DNA from: CAWCGU01 sp963838095
GTDB taxonomy: Bacteria > Actinomycetota > Thermoleophilia > Solirubrobacterales > 70-9
Assembly: GCA_963838095.1 (NCBI GenBank)
Contig: CAWIPO010000008.1
Location: forward strand, 558,001 to 622,000
Direction of reading: 5' to 3'
DNA length: 64,000 nt
The notes beneath the pieces were generated by a model. The model was given only the letters and a program-made list of their open reading frames with translations, had not been told where the DNA came from and searched no databases. Shown here in pieces: positions 42,786 to 51,082 of this stretch; the stretch's first letter is position 1, and each line of letters opens with the position of its first letter. The translations under genes were made by a program, and so were the position numbers.

Positions 42786-43481
42786 TCAGGCGCAGGGACC
42801 GACGCGCCGCAGCTCGTGGCGGTAGCGCTCCATCTCGTCCCCGTTCCAGTCAGTGTGGATCGGCCCTCCGCGAAATTCCGGATCGCGCTCGACGTAGAAC
42901 GGTGAGTCGCGGCTCTCGTTGTGGCCGACCACGTTGTCGATCTGGATCCCGAAGCTACACACCAGCCACCGCGTGAGCTTCAGCGATCCCCGCAGCTGAT
43001 CGGAGTCGCCGAGGACCTCAGAGCCCTGCGAGCCCAGATGCTCGATCCCGATCGAGGTGTAGTTGAGGCCGACCGTGTGTCTGCACATGATCTCGGTGCG
43101 CACGAACTGGATCACGCTGCCGTCCTCCGTGACGAGGAAGTGCGCGCAGACCCCGGGGTACTCGCCGACCTCGGGATCGGGCTGGTTGGCGGCGAAGATG
43201 TCGAAGACGGCGTCGGCGCTGTCGGTTGCAGCCATGTGCTCGACGATCACCGCGGGATCGCCCAGCCGCCAGGTGCCCAGCCCGTAGTGGCGCTCGGCGT
43301 AACGATGCATCTGTGTGCGGCGCTCGGCCCCGAAGGGGATCGGGCGCCAGGAGATTTCCGGCATCCCCGCCACGCCCAGCGGCGTTGAGCCACTCGCGCC
43401 CGTGGGCTCCGACTCGAGCGCGGCAGTGGATCCGTTCAGCGCCAGGGCGGCGATTGCCAGCACCGTGGCGATTGCAGCCAT
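42786..43481 (-). CDS. Secreted N-acetylmuramoyl-L-alanine amidase-like (Amidase_2/PGRP) protein
   Basis: About 231 aa with an N-terminal export segment (MAAIATVLAIAALALNG). The amidase-2 fold is recognised by VIVEHMAATDSADAVF (first zinc His region), GVCAHFLVTEDGSVIQFV, NYTSIGIEHLGSQG and VVGHNESRDSPFYV, the usual order of the T7-lysozyme/PGRP type, with His residues for zinc. It would cleave peptidoglycan stems or bind cell wall. ATG 43481 is chosen as the first start giving the signal peptide; the upstream part of the open frame lies over the divergent gene. A 3-bp gap separates it from the epimerase stop. Confidence 0.78.
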   Translation of the reverse strand: MAAIATVLAIAALALNGSTAALESEPTGASGSTPLGVAGMPEISWRPIPFGAERRTQMHRYAERHYGLGTWRLGDPAVIVEHMAATDSADAVFDIFAANQPDPEVGEYPGVCAHFLVTEDGSVIQFVRTEIMCRHTVGLNYTSIGIEHLGSQGSEVLGDSDQLRGSLKLTRWLVCSFGIQIDNVVGHNESRDSPFYVERDPEFRGGPIHTDWNGDEMERYRHELRRVGPCA

Positions 43482-43545
43482 GCGAGGAAGATTAGGCGCA
43501 GTCCCAGGTTTGCCTTTTTCCCGTGATGGGAGGATGATTCCGGTG

Positions 43546-45213
43546 ATGGCCAGATTGCTGCGGATCAGCGTCGGTTGTGTCGTTGCTGCATCCGTTGTCG
43601 TTCTTGGCCTTCCAGCGACGGCGGCGGCGAAGCGGGCAAGCATCGAGGGGAGCCTGAGTGAACGCGGTTACACCGTGCTGGCGCTCGCGGCTGACGGCGA
43701 GGTCAGCTCGGTCCAGGCCGGCCGCGGCAGCTTCAAGCTTCGCCCCCCCGCGAACCGCGTGACGCTGCACCTTCGCGGACCAGATGGCGTGTACGCCGGC
43801 CCGGTGGTGGTCGGTCAGAAGCAGGGCGGACGGCGTGCCATTCTCGGCGTGGAGTCTGGCGCGAAGCTCGGCAGAGTGACGGTCAACGAATCGGAGGGAT
43901 ACGCGAAGGTCAAGCGGAACCTTCCACGGAGGTTGATCGATGAGGACGTGATAGCGCGCGCCAAGCGCGGGGTCCCGATTGGAGCGGGGGTGTTTGGCCG
44001 GGTGCGCTCGAAGAAGGCTCGGGGCGGCGCGGACCGGGACCTCGACGGAATCCCTGACGCGCTCGACATCGACGATGACGGTGATCTCGTCCTCGACAAG
44101 CTCGATACCTCACGATCCAGGGGCGCTTCCGCTGCCGGGAGCGAGAACGCACTTCAGCTCTCAACGGCGATCGGCGCCCCGGTGTTCGGGACCCCGAACG
44201 CACATGCGGGTGTGAGCGACGCGCAGATCAACGCCGCCCTGCGCGACTTCGGCTTCATGGGAATCAACATCCCCCAGGGAGAGAGCGCCGAACTGGATTG
44301 CGGCGACCCCGTCCCGGTGGGCCTCTCCTACTGCGCGCTGGGAGGCACCGCGACCACCGGCGAGCAGGGGCGCCCGTTTCCCGACTGCTGCGATCGCGAC
44401 GGCGACGGGTTCGGCACGATGAGCGACGTGAGCGTCGGCCCCGACTTCGTCCAATTCAGCATCGACCATCACGCCACCACGGCCGAGATCGGGACCGGCG
44501 ACCTCATCACCGAGCACATGACGCTTTCCGGCAGCGAGAGCGAGTGCCCGCCCCCGACCGGGACCAGTCCCAACTGCTTCTCGCTCTCCTCGCTACAGCA
44601 ATACGTCTTCGCCACCGTGCCGGCGCTGCGCTCGTTCAGCGACGGTCAAGGCACCCCAACGGTCGTCCAGTATCCGGTGCCCTTCGGCGGTCTGGGATCT
44701 CCCCAGAACCCCTTCCCGGTCTCGGCCACCGGCGGGGACGTGGTGCTGCGGCTCACCCTCTTCCGCCCCCAGCGGCGACCGACGTCGCAGAATGAGTGCT
44801 CGCAGCCCGGGCCGACCTGCACGACCAGCGAGTGGATCGACATGGGCGGCCTCGTCTACACCGCCACCAGCGGTGACGCCGGGGACGCGCTGAACGACGC
44901 CGGGTGGTGCCCGAAGGGCGCGTTCTCGGAGTCGGACCCGAACCTCGGGCCGGGTGGCCCCGAGGAACCGGGGCAGGAGGGCGAGGCCGGGTTCACGGAT
45001 CGAGGCTTCAGCGATCAGGCCGCGAACCCGAACAACACCTTCACCTACACGTTCAACCTGACCGAGTGCCTACGCTCGCACGGGATGTCCTTCAACACGG
45101 GCCAAACCCGAGAATTCAGGTTCCAGGCATTCACCCCGACGGTCGGCTTCTTCGGCGGGTCCGGGGGAGTCGACAACGCCAGTCAGAACGTCTGGTTCCG
45201 CCGAACGCCCTGA
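43546..45213 (+). CDS. Large secreted protein with Asp-rich calcium motifs, function unknown
   Basis: A 555-aa exported protein with signal peptide (LRISVGCVVAASVVVLGLPATAAA). Residues 30-150 form a carboxypeptidase-regulatory-like beta domain (ADGEVSSVQAGRGSFKLRPP). A short Asp-rich calcium motif follows (DRDLDGIPDALDIDDDGDLVLD). The remaining 350 residues contain many Cys (CDRDGDGF, SECPPPTG, CSQPGPTC, TECLRSHG) suggesting disulfides, and a beta-rich C-terminus. GGGAGG at 43528-43533 suits GTG 43543 or ATG 43546. I do not recognise the family. Together with the proteins at 4.8-6.9 kb it points to an elaborate secretome. Confidence 0.7.
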   Translation: MARLLRISVGCVVAASVVVLGLPATAAAKRASIEGSLSERGYTVLALAADGEVSSVQAGRGSFKLRPPANRVTLHLRGPDGVYAGPVVVGQKQGGRRAILGVESGAKLGRVTVNESEGYAKVKRNLPRRLIDEDVIARAKRGVPIGAGVFGRVRSKKARGGADRDLDGIPDALDIDDDGDLVLDKLDTSRSRGASAAGSENALQLSTAIGAPVFGTPNAHAGVSDAQINAALRDFGFMGINIPQGESAELDCGDPVPVGLSYCALGGTATTGEQGRPFPDCCDRDGDGFGTMSDVSVGPDFVQFSIDHHATTAEIGTGDLITEHMTLSGSESECPPPTGTSPNCFSLSSLQQYVFATVPALRSFSDGQGTPTVVQYPVPFGGLGSPQNPFPVSATGGDVVLRLTLFRPQRRPTSQNECSQPGPTCTTSEWIDMGGLVYTATSGDAGDALNDAGWCPKGAFSESDPNLGPGGPEEPGQEGEAGFTDRGFSDQAANPNNTFTYTFNLTECLRSHGMSFNTGQTREFRFQAFTPTVGFFGGSGGVDNASQNVWFRRTP

Positions 45214-45221
45214 GGGCGAGC

Positions 45222-46088
45222 TTACGCGCGGGCGCCGGCGGCGCGGACGGGCCCGGGCATCAGGGCCGCAGCTGCGATGACCGCCAGGAATGCCGCGCTG
45301 CGAAGCACGATACCGGCCGGGTCCTCGCCGACCGGGTCGCCGAAGACCAGGATCCCGCCGAGGATCGCTGTGCAGTTGGCGGCGACGCTGGAGAGCGCGA
45401 TCACGGTCAGTCCCTCTCCGACCTGCAGCCCGCGCGCGAGCGCGTAGAAGCCGAGCACCGCGGCCGCGAGCGCCACCGCCGTCCAGGGGCTGATCAGGGC
45501 GAGCACATCGCCCGGGACGGTCGTGCTCAGCGCCTTGATCGCTACGTGCGTGACACCGACGAGCAGGCCGGCGGCAATCGCGAGCATCTCGCCGTGACGG
45601 TGGTTGACCCGATCGAAGGCATGGGAGCCCAGCAGGGCGACGCCGATGACGACGAGCGCCGCCTCGAAGGCGATCATCGCCGCGTGCGAGTAGCCCGTCT
45701 GCTGCCTGGCAGCCTCGGGATCGGTGGTGATCGCGAGCAGCGCCAGGCCGGCCGCCGCAAGGCCGAGGCCCGTCCACTCCCGCCGGCCGAGCTTGAACCC
45801 GAACCAGCGCTCAGCCGGATAAGCGAGCAGCACGAGGCTGCCGGCGACCACCGCTTCCACGAGAGAAAGGGGCGCGAGCATGATCGCGCCGACGTGAAGC
45901 AGCCAGGAGACGAAGGCGACGCTGAAGCCGATCAGCCACCAGCGCGAGCGAAATAGGCCGGCGGCGCTGCGCAACGGCGCCCGGAAGCTGACGCTGGGCG
46001 CAGCGACGGCGCCGCGGTGCTTGCAGAGCATCGCGACGTTGCCGGCCAGGGCACACGCGAGCGCGAGAAGGATTCCGAGTTCGATCAT
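45222..46088 (-). CDS. EamA/DMT-type transporter (NIPA-like)
   Basis: A 288-aa protein with about nine to ten membrane helices arranged as two DMT repeats: an N-terminal helix MIELGILLALACALAGNVA, LLHVGAIMLAPLSLVEAVVAGSLVLL, and the second half with LVGVTHVAIKAL and LTVIALSSVAANCTAILGG. The last segment (LSSVAANCTAILGGILVFGDP) resembles the EamA C-terminal repeat. Related proteins export metabolites or move magnesium (NIPA); the substrate is not shown. Start ATG 46088. It has its own promoter space of about 180 bp after the dapL terminator. Confidence 0.82.
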   Translation of the reverse strand: MIELGILLALACALAGNVAMLCKHRGAVAAPSVSFRAPLRSAAGLFRSRWWLIGFSVAFVSWLLHVGAIMLAPLSLVEAVVAGSLVLLAYPAERWFGFKLGRREWTGLGLAAAGLALLAITTDPEAARQQTGYSHAAMIAFEAALVVIGVALLGSHAFDRVNHRHGEMLAIAAGLLVGVTHVAIKALSTTVPGDVLALISPWTAVALAAAVLGFYALARGLQVGEGLTVIALSSVAANCTAILGGILVFGDPVGEDPAGIVLRSAAFLAVIAAAALMPGPVRAAGARA

Positions 46089-46183
46089 CAGCTAAGAGAA
46101 GTGCGGGACAGCGTCCTCCGCCCCTGTATCCCTCCATCGGCAGAGATCGGAGCGGGGTTAGCGCGCCGGACAGGTTGACCCCC

Positions 46184-46214
46184 GTCAGGGTGCCCGGCGA
46201 AGCCGCACCCTAAC
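46184..46214 (-). terminator. Hairpin downstream of dapL (probable terminator or leader hairpin)
   Basis: On the minus strand GTTAGGGTGC pairs with GCACCCTGAC (nine Watson-Crick pairs and one wobble) around an 11-nt loop. It is 58 bp beyond the dapL stop and 96 bp before the DMT transporter start. No T-tract follows, so it could also be part of the transporter leader. Confidence 0.5.
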
Positions 46215-46271
46215 GAGATCGGCCGCAGGAGGTCGCACCCCCTTGTGGCAGATGAGGCTTGGCAGTGCTGT

Positions 46272-47465
46272 CTACTGCTCGCCGAGGTGCTCGCGCATCC
46301 GCTCAACCGCCTCGCGGAGCCGCTCGTCCGGCGTCGTCAGCGAGATCCGGAAGAAGCCCTCGCCACTGGGCCCGTACATCGAGCCCGGCGATACCACGAC
46401 CGCCGCCTCGTCGAGCACCAGCTCGGCGAACGAAGCCGAGCTGTGCCCATCCGGCACCGGCGCCCAGATGTAGATCGTCCCCTTTGGCGGCTCGATGTCC
46501 ATCCCGATCTCCCGCAGCGCTCCCACGACCAGGTCGCGGCGGCGCGCGTAGATCGCGTTCATCTCCTCGACCGGCTCGCGTGGGCCGTCCAGGGCCGCCG
46601 TCGCGGCGAGCTGAACCGCCTCGAACAGCCCCGAATCGACGTTTGACTTCAGCCTCCAATACGAGGAGATCGCGTCGGCGTTGCCGAGGATCGCGGCGCA
46701 GCGCCAACCGGTCATGTTGAAACCCTTGGAGAGCGAGAAGACCTCGACGCCGACCTCCTTGGCGCCTGGAGTGGCGAGAAAGCTCGGCGCGACGTAGCCG
46801 TCGTAGGTGGTCTCGGAGTAGGCGTTGTCGTGGACGACCAGCAACTCGTGCTTTCGCGCCAGCTCGACCACCCGCTCGAAGAAGCCCTCGGGAGCGATCG
46901 CGCCCGTGGGGTTGTTCGGGTAATTCAGGAACAGCAGCCGCGTGTTCGAAAGCGCGAACTCGTCGATCGCGTCCAGGTCGGGGACGAAGCCGAGCTCGGG
47001 GACGAGCGGCATCAACACCGCCTGTGCCCCGGCCAGCACCGGGCCGGCGGTGTAGACGGGGTAGCCGGGGTCGGCGGCGAGAGCGACGTCCTCCGGGTCG
47101 AGGAAGGAGAAACAGAGGTTGTAGATGCACTCCTTGGCGCCGATCGCGGGGATCACCTCGCTCTCGGCATCGATGTCGACGCCGAAGCGGCGCTCGTAAA
47201 AGCGCGAGAAGGCGTCGCGGAACTCCTGGCGGCCGCGATTGGAGGGGTACTGGTGCGTGCCCGGGTCTGCGACCGCCGCCCGTGCCGCCTCGACGATGTG
47301 CGGATAGGTGGGAAGGTCGGGATCCCCGATCCCGAGGCTGATCACATCGATCCCCGCCGCCTTCTTCTCGGCGACGCGCCGCTCCAGCTCCGCAAACGCG
47401 TACGGCGGGATCGCGTCGAGCCGGTGCGCCGGATCGGTCAGCACGCGCTTGGCTTCGGTTGCCAC
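46272..47465 (-). CDS. dapL: LL-diaminopimelate aminotransferase-like class I PLP enzyme
   Basis: A 397-aa fold-type I aminotransferase. The PLP lysine is in VFSLSKGFNMTGWR, with the Asn-Pro-Thr signature YPNNPTGA, the phosphate and ring contacts GAKECIYNL and VVHDNAYSETTYDGY, and the C-terminal Arg in GEGFFRISLT. The N-terminus IPPYAFAELERRV and GDPDLPTYPHI matches the DapL group, which converts tetrahydrodipicolinate straight to LL-diaminopimelate. Two genes upstream in the same operon is dapF, supporting this over a generic aspartate aminotransferase. Start GTG 47465. Assignment at subfamily level is probable, not certain. Confidence 0.82.
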   Translation of the reverse strand: MATEAKRVLTDPAHRLDAIPPYAFAELERRVAEKKAAGIDVISLGIGDPDLPTYPHIVEAARAAVADPGTHQYPSNRGRQEFRDAFSRFYERRFGVDIDAESEVIPAIGAKECIYNLCFSFLDPEDVALAADPGYPVYTAGPVLAGAQAVLMPLVPELGFVPDLDAIDEFALSNTRLLFLNYPNNPTGAIAPEGFFERVVELARKHELLVVHDNAYSETTYDGYVAPSFLATPGAKEVGVEVFSLSKGFNMTGWRCAAILGNADAISSYWRLKSNVDSGLFEAVQLAATAALDGPREPVEEMNAIYARRRDLVVGALREIGMDIEPPKGTIYIWAPVPDGHSSASFAELVLDEAAVVVSPGSMYGPSGEGFFRISLTTPDERLREAVERMREHLGEQ

Positions 47466-47485
47466 CGCCGAAGCGTAGTCAGAAC

Positions 47486-47989
47486 TCAATCGGCGACGGA
47501 AGCGAGCGCCTGCTCGCGCGTGGGGTATCCGACGATCCTGACGATCTTTCCCTCGCGTGCGATCCACAAAGCGACGACCGAGCTCCACGGCACCGCCGCG
47601 CCGCTGCCGCGGCCGATCACGCGGCCGGTTGCCCAAACCATCACCCGCTCGTGGTCGAGCGCCTCAACCTCGCGGCGGTCGACCTCGATCTCGTCCCATG
47701 CCTCGAACCACACCTGCCAATGCTCGAGCCAGCCCTCCCAGCCCTCGTACAACGCCTTGCCGCCGATGTTGAGCTGCGCCGGGTCCAGCCGGGTGTAGTC
47801 GATCACGATCTCACGGTCGACGCTCTGCTCGAGGTACTCCTGGAACGGACCCAGGAGTGATCGCGCATCTCCGGCGCTCGCCCGTTCGTCGAGCGAGGAG
47901 CGGATCGCCTTGAAGTCGGTGTCGTCGAAGAGCGAGTTCAGCCGCCGCACGAGCTCGAGGGCGCTGGGATGCTCGCCGTTCTCAGGCAT
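47486..47989 (-). CDS. SnoaL/NTF2-like protein between dapF and dapL
   Basis: A 167-aa NTF2-fold protein: NGEHPSALELVRRLNSLFDD opening, FLEQSV-like helix, then VWFEAWDEIEVDRREVEALD and VATGRVIGRGSGA strands ending in ALWIAREGKIVRIVGYPTRE, the usual final strands of SnoaL-like proteins. There is no catalytic signature. It overlaps the dapF 3' end by 8 bp and precedes dapL by 20 bp, so it is an obligate member of the DAP operon, although NTF2 proteins are not known in the lysine pathway. Function unknown. Confidence 0.75.
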   Translation of the reverse strand: MPENGEHPSALELVRRLNSLFDDTDFKAIRSSLDERASAGDARSLLGPFQEYLEQSVDREIVIDYTRLDPAQLNIGGKALYEGWEGWLEHWQVWFEAWDEIEVDRREVEALDHERVMVWATGRVIGRGSGAAVPWSSVVALWIAREGKIVRIVGYPTREQALASVAD

Positions 47990-48824
47990 TTTCCAGAGCG
48001 CTCACAAGCTCTGCGGACAGCTCGCCGCTGTAGAGGGGCTCGGCCCTCCCCGACAGCGTCACGTCGAGATCGTCGCTCACGTCCACGGTCAGCTCTCCCC
48101 CGTCCAGCCGGACGGTGATCGGGCTTTCCGAGCCGCGCAGGCGGGCTGCTACGGCGGCGCCGCTGGCGCCCGTTCCCGACGACAGCGTCTCACCCACGCC
48201 GCGCTCGAAGATCCGCGCCCGCACCACCGAGGCGTCGATAGCGATGAACGAGACGTTGCTGCGGTTCGGAAACAGATCGATGTTGCCTTCGATCTCCGGT
48301 CCAATCGCTGACAGATCCAGCTCCTCGACCCCCTCCCCCACCTCGATCACGCACTGCGGGTTCCCGACGTTGATGTGCTGGAAGCTCCATTCGCGACCAC
48401 CCGCCGTCAGCGTGCCGCGGCCGTCTGCGGGGCCGCCGGGGTAGTCGGGCGACTGCGTGGATGCCCTCCCAATCTCCATCGAGACCTCGCCCGGCCCGGT
48501 GATCGTCGGGGTCACCTCCCCGGCCTTGGTGATGATCGTGAACGTGTCCTCCTGCGTCCAACCCGCGCTTCGCAGGTATAGAACCGCCTCCCGAGCCCCG
48601 TTCCCGGACAGCTCCGCCTCGGAGCCGTCCGGGTTGAAGATCCGCAACTCGGCGACGTTGCGATCGTCGTCAGCCGGCGAGAGCAGCAGGATCCCGTCGG
48701 AGCCGACGCCGAAGTGGGGATCGCAGATGCGGCTGATTCGCGCGGGCGAGAGCTCCCATGGCAGCCGCGAAGCCTCGACCACGATGTAGTCGTTGCCGAG
48801 CGCCGTCCACTTCTCGAACCGCAT
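47982..48824 (-). CDS. dapF: Diaminopimelate epimerase homologue with Ser at both catalytic Cys positions
   Basis: A 280-aa two-domain DapF fold: ALGNDYIVVE opening, GVGSDGILLL, FNPDGSEAELSGNGAREAV, HINVGNPQC, ERGVGETLSSGTGASGAAVA. DapF uses two cysteines (CGNG and CGTG; Cys73 and Cys217 in E. coli) to interconvert LL- and meso-diaminopimelate. Here both are serine (codons TCC and TCG), at residues 73 and 216 when numbering starts from ATG 48824. That numbering, and the usual MRFEKW start, favour 48824 over ATG 48836. All substrate-binding residues I can see are kept. The gene is part of miaB-miaA-dapF-NTF2-dapL, so a role in DAP synthesis is expected; the chemistry is open. Confidence 0.85.
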   Translation of the reverse strand: MRFEKWTALGNDYIVVEASRLPWELSPARISRICDPHFGVGSDGILLLSPADDDRNVAELRIFNPDGSEAELSGNGAREAVLYLRSAGWTQEDTFTIITKAGEVTPTITGPGEVSMEIGRASTQSPDYPGGPADGRGTLTAGGREWSFQHINVGNPQCVIEVGEGVEELDLSAIGPEIEGNIDLFPNRSNVSFIAIDASVVRARIFERGVGETLSSGTGASGAAVAARLRGSESPITVRLDGGELTVDVSDDLDVTLSGRAEPLYSGELSAELVSALENA

Positions 48825-48828
48825 CCCG

Positions 48829-49718
48829 TCAATCATCGCCGAGCAGCCCGATGAGCTGCGTGGCGACCTCGTCGTCGCTGCGGTCCGTTCGGTCGATCAC
48901 GTCCACCCCTTCCATCCTTCGCATCCAGGTCAACTGGCGGCGAGCAAAGGCGCGCTGGGCTGACTTCATCCCTTCGACGTCGCCGCCCAGCAGCTGCTCG
49001 AAGCCGATTGCCGCTCGCGCGGTGCGCGAGGCGCCGGCCTGGTCGGCCCGGCGGACCTCGTCGGCCGCTCCCGCGTCGATCATCACGTCGACCCGCCTTT
49101 CGATCGCTTCCGCGAGCTGCTCGCGCTCGACGGTCAGCCCGGCGAGCAGCGTCGGGTGGCGCAGACTCTGAGCCCACAGTCCCTCGCTCGACGCGTGGGG
49201 AGCGATTCCGAGCCGCGTCAGCTCGGTCAGGCGTGCGATCCGCTTGCGATCGTGCGGATGCACCCCCTCGGCGAGCTCCGGCGCGAGCTCGGCGTGCAGT
49301 GCCTCGGCCCCGCGCGACGCCAGGTCCTCCTCCACCTCCGAGCGCACCTCTGAAGGGACCGGCGGGCGCAATTCGAGCTCGGAGAGCGCGGCGCGCAGGT
49401 AGAGCCCGGTGCCGCCGACGACGATCGGCCTGCGGCCGGCGGCGAGCAGCGCGTCGATCTCGGCGTGGGCGAGCGCGGCGTAGCGGCCGGCGGAGAACTC
49501 CTGCTCCACGCTCACCAGCCCGAGCAGCCGATGCTCGAGTTGCTCGCGCTCACGTTCCGTGGCCGCCCCGCTCAGAGTCTCCAGGCCCCGGTAGACCTGG
49601 ATCGAGTCGCAGTTGACGGCGACCGGGTCCTCTCCGCGCTGGCGGAGGTGCTCGGCCAGCGCGATCGCCACGCCGTCTTGCCGACGGCGGTGGGGCCGAA
49701 GATCGCCAGGACCTTCAG
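48829..49718 (-). CDS. miaA: tRNA dimethylallyltransferase (MiaA), CTG start, one-base deletion
   Basis: Transfers dimethylallyl to A37 of tRNAs reading UNN codons. The P-loop GPTAVGKT is at the very N-terminus (KVLAIFGPTAVGKT), followed after a frame break by VNCDSIQVYRGLETLSG, RPIVVGGTGLYLRAAL and VHPHDRKRIARLTEL. The break near 49672 needs one G added (GCGTGGCG for GCGGTGGCG), the only deletion-type break in the window. The start is CTG 49718, overlapping the miaB stop as CTGA; no ATG, GTG or TTG lies in frame before the P-loop. The 3' end is 4 bp from dapF. Downstream enzyme in the same modification: MiaB. Confidence 0.9.
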
Positions 49719-51034
49719 GAGACCCGGCTGAGCAGGCGCTCGCTGCCCGAGAGCGTCGTCGAGGTGGCGCCGCCGATCTCGACCTCGACCAGCTCGCCAG
49801 GCTCGGCGATTCCGTCGAAGTTGACCGTCTTGTTGTGGCGCGTACGACCGCGCAGGCGGGCCGGGTCGTTCCGGCTGGGTCCTTCCACCAAAACCTCCAT
49901 CGTTCGGCCCAGGAAGCGTTGTGAGCGCTCCTCAGCGCGCCGCTGTACAAGCTCCACCAGGCGCTGCATGCGCTCGCGCTTGACGGGGTGGGGAAGTTGG
50001 TCCGGAAGCTCGGCCGCACGCGTGCCGCGACGGGGAGAGAAGATGAAGGTGAAGGCGCCGTCGAAGCCCACCTCGTCGACGACCTCGAGCGTCTGCGTGA
50101 ACTCATCCTCGGTCTCGCCCGGGAACCCGACGATGATGTCGGTGGTCAGGGCCGCGTCGGGCAGGTGCTCTCGGATCAGGGCGACCCGATCGAGGTAGCG
50201 CTCGCGGTTGTAGGTGCGCCGCATCGCCTTCAGAATCCGGCTGGAGCCGGACTGCAGCGGCAGGTGGATGTGCTCGCAGACTGCTCCGCACTCGGCGTGC
50301 GCCCGGATCACGTCCTCGCGCATGTCCTTGGGGTGCGGGCTGGTGTAGCGGATGCGGTCGATGCCGTCGATCGCGTCGACGCCTCGAAGCAGCTCCGCGA
50401 ACGTGATTCGCGCCTCCGAAGGAAGGTCGCGGCCATAGCTGTTCACGTTCTGGCCCAACAGCGTCACCTCGCGCACCCCGTCTGCCGCGAGACCCTCGAT
50501 CTCGGCGATCAGCTCCGCCGGAGCGCGGCTCACCTCCCTGCCCCGGGTGGAGGGCACGATGCAGTACGAGCAGACGCAGTTGCACCCCTGGGAGATCTGC
50601 ACCCAGGCCTGGAACTCTCGCCCCCGCTTCATCGGCAGGTGCCCGGAGAGGTCCTCGAACTCGAAGTAGCCCTGCGCGGTCAGAGAGTCGGAGTTGAGGA
50701 ACTCGGCCAGGCGATGGATCTGTCCGGGGCCGAAGGCGACGTCGACGAACGGGAAGCGCTCGAAGACCTCCTCCTTGACCGACTGCGCCCAACATCCGCC
50801 GACGCCCACCACCCGCTCCGGGTCCTCGCCCTTCAGGCGCTTCGCCTCTCCGAGGTGGGCGACGAAGCGGTTGTCGGCGGACTCGCGGATCGAGCACGTG
50901 TTGAAGAGGATCAGGTCGGCCTCGGCGCGCTCCGGCGCCTCGGAGTAGCCGAGCGACTCGAGCATCCCCTTCATCCGCTCGGAGTCGTGCTCGTTCATCT
51001 GGCACCCGAACGTGGTCACGTGATAGCGCTTCAC
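49715..51034 (-). CDS. miaB: tRNA-2-methylthio-N6-dimethylallyladenosine synthase
   Basis: Radical-SAM methylthiotransferase that thiomethylates i6A37. The 439-aa protein has the UPF0004 N-terminal domain (HVTTFGCQMNEHDSERM, with Cys residues including FNTCSIRE and VGGCWAQ), the radical-SAM CxxxCxxC in QGCNCVCSYCIVPSTRGRE and the C-terminal TRAM domain (EVLVEGPSR...GRTRHNKTVNFDG). GTG 51034 gives the usual VKRYHVTTFG. miaA follows immediately, sharing the CTGA overlap, so the two enzymes of one tRNA modification are translationally coupled. It is divergent from the enoyl-CoA hydratase gene (48 bp). Confidence 0.97.
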   Translation of the reverse strand: MKRYHVTTFGCQMNEHDSERMKGMLESLGYSEAPERAEADLILFNTCSIRESADNRFVAHLGEAKRLKGEDPERVVGVGGCWAQSVKEEVFERFPFVDVAFGPGQIHRLAEFLNSDSLTAQGYFEFEDLSGHLPMKRGREFQAWVQISQGCNCVCSYCIVPSTRGREVSRAPAELIAEIEGLAADGVREVTLLGQNVNSYGRDLPSEARITFAELLRGVDAIDGIDRIRYTSPHPKDMREDVIRAHAECGAVCEHIHLPLQSGSSRILKAMRRTYNRERYLDRVALIREHLPDAALTTDIIVGFPGETEDEFTQTLEVVDEVGFDGAFTFIFSPRRGTRAAELPDQLPHPVKRERMQRLVELVQRRAEERSQRFLGRTMEVLVEGPSRNDPARLRGRTRHNKTVNFDGIAEPGELVEVEIGGATSTTLSGSERLLSRVS

Positions 51035-51082
51035 GGTCGGCAGAGCGTAGCTTCCCGCCAACCCCAAGGACAGAGGAGAGAG

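Noticed and set aside
46089..46271. Possible magnesium (M-box) riboswitch before the DMT transporter, suggested by CGTTAGG and GGGTCAAC segments
   Set aside because: Only scattered short matches; the core M-box helices could not be drawn, and the main structure is a simple hairpin better explained as a terminator.
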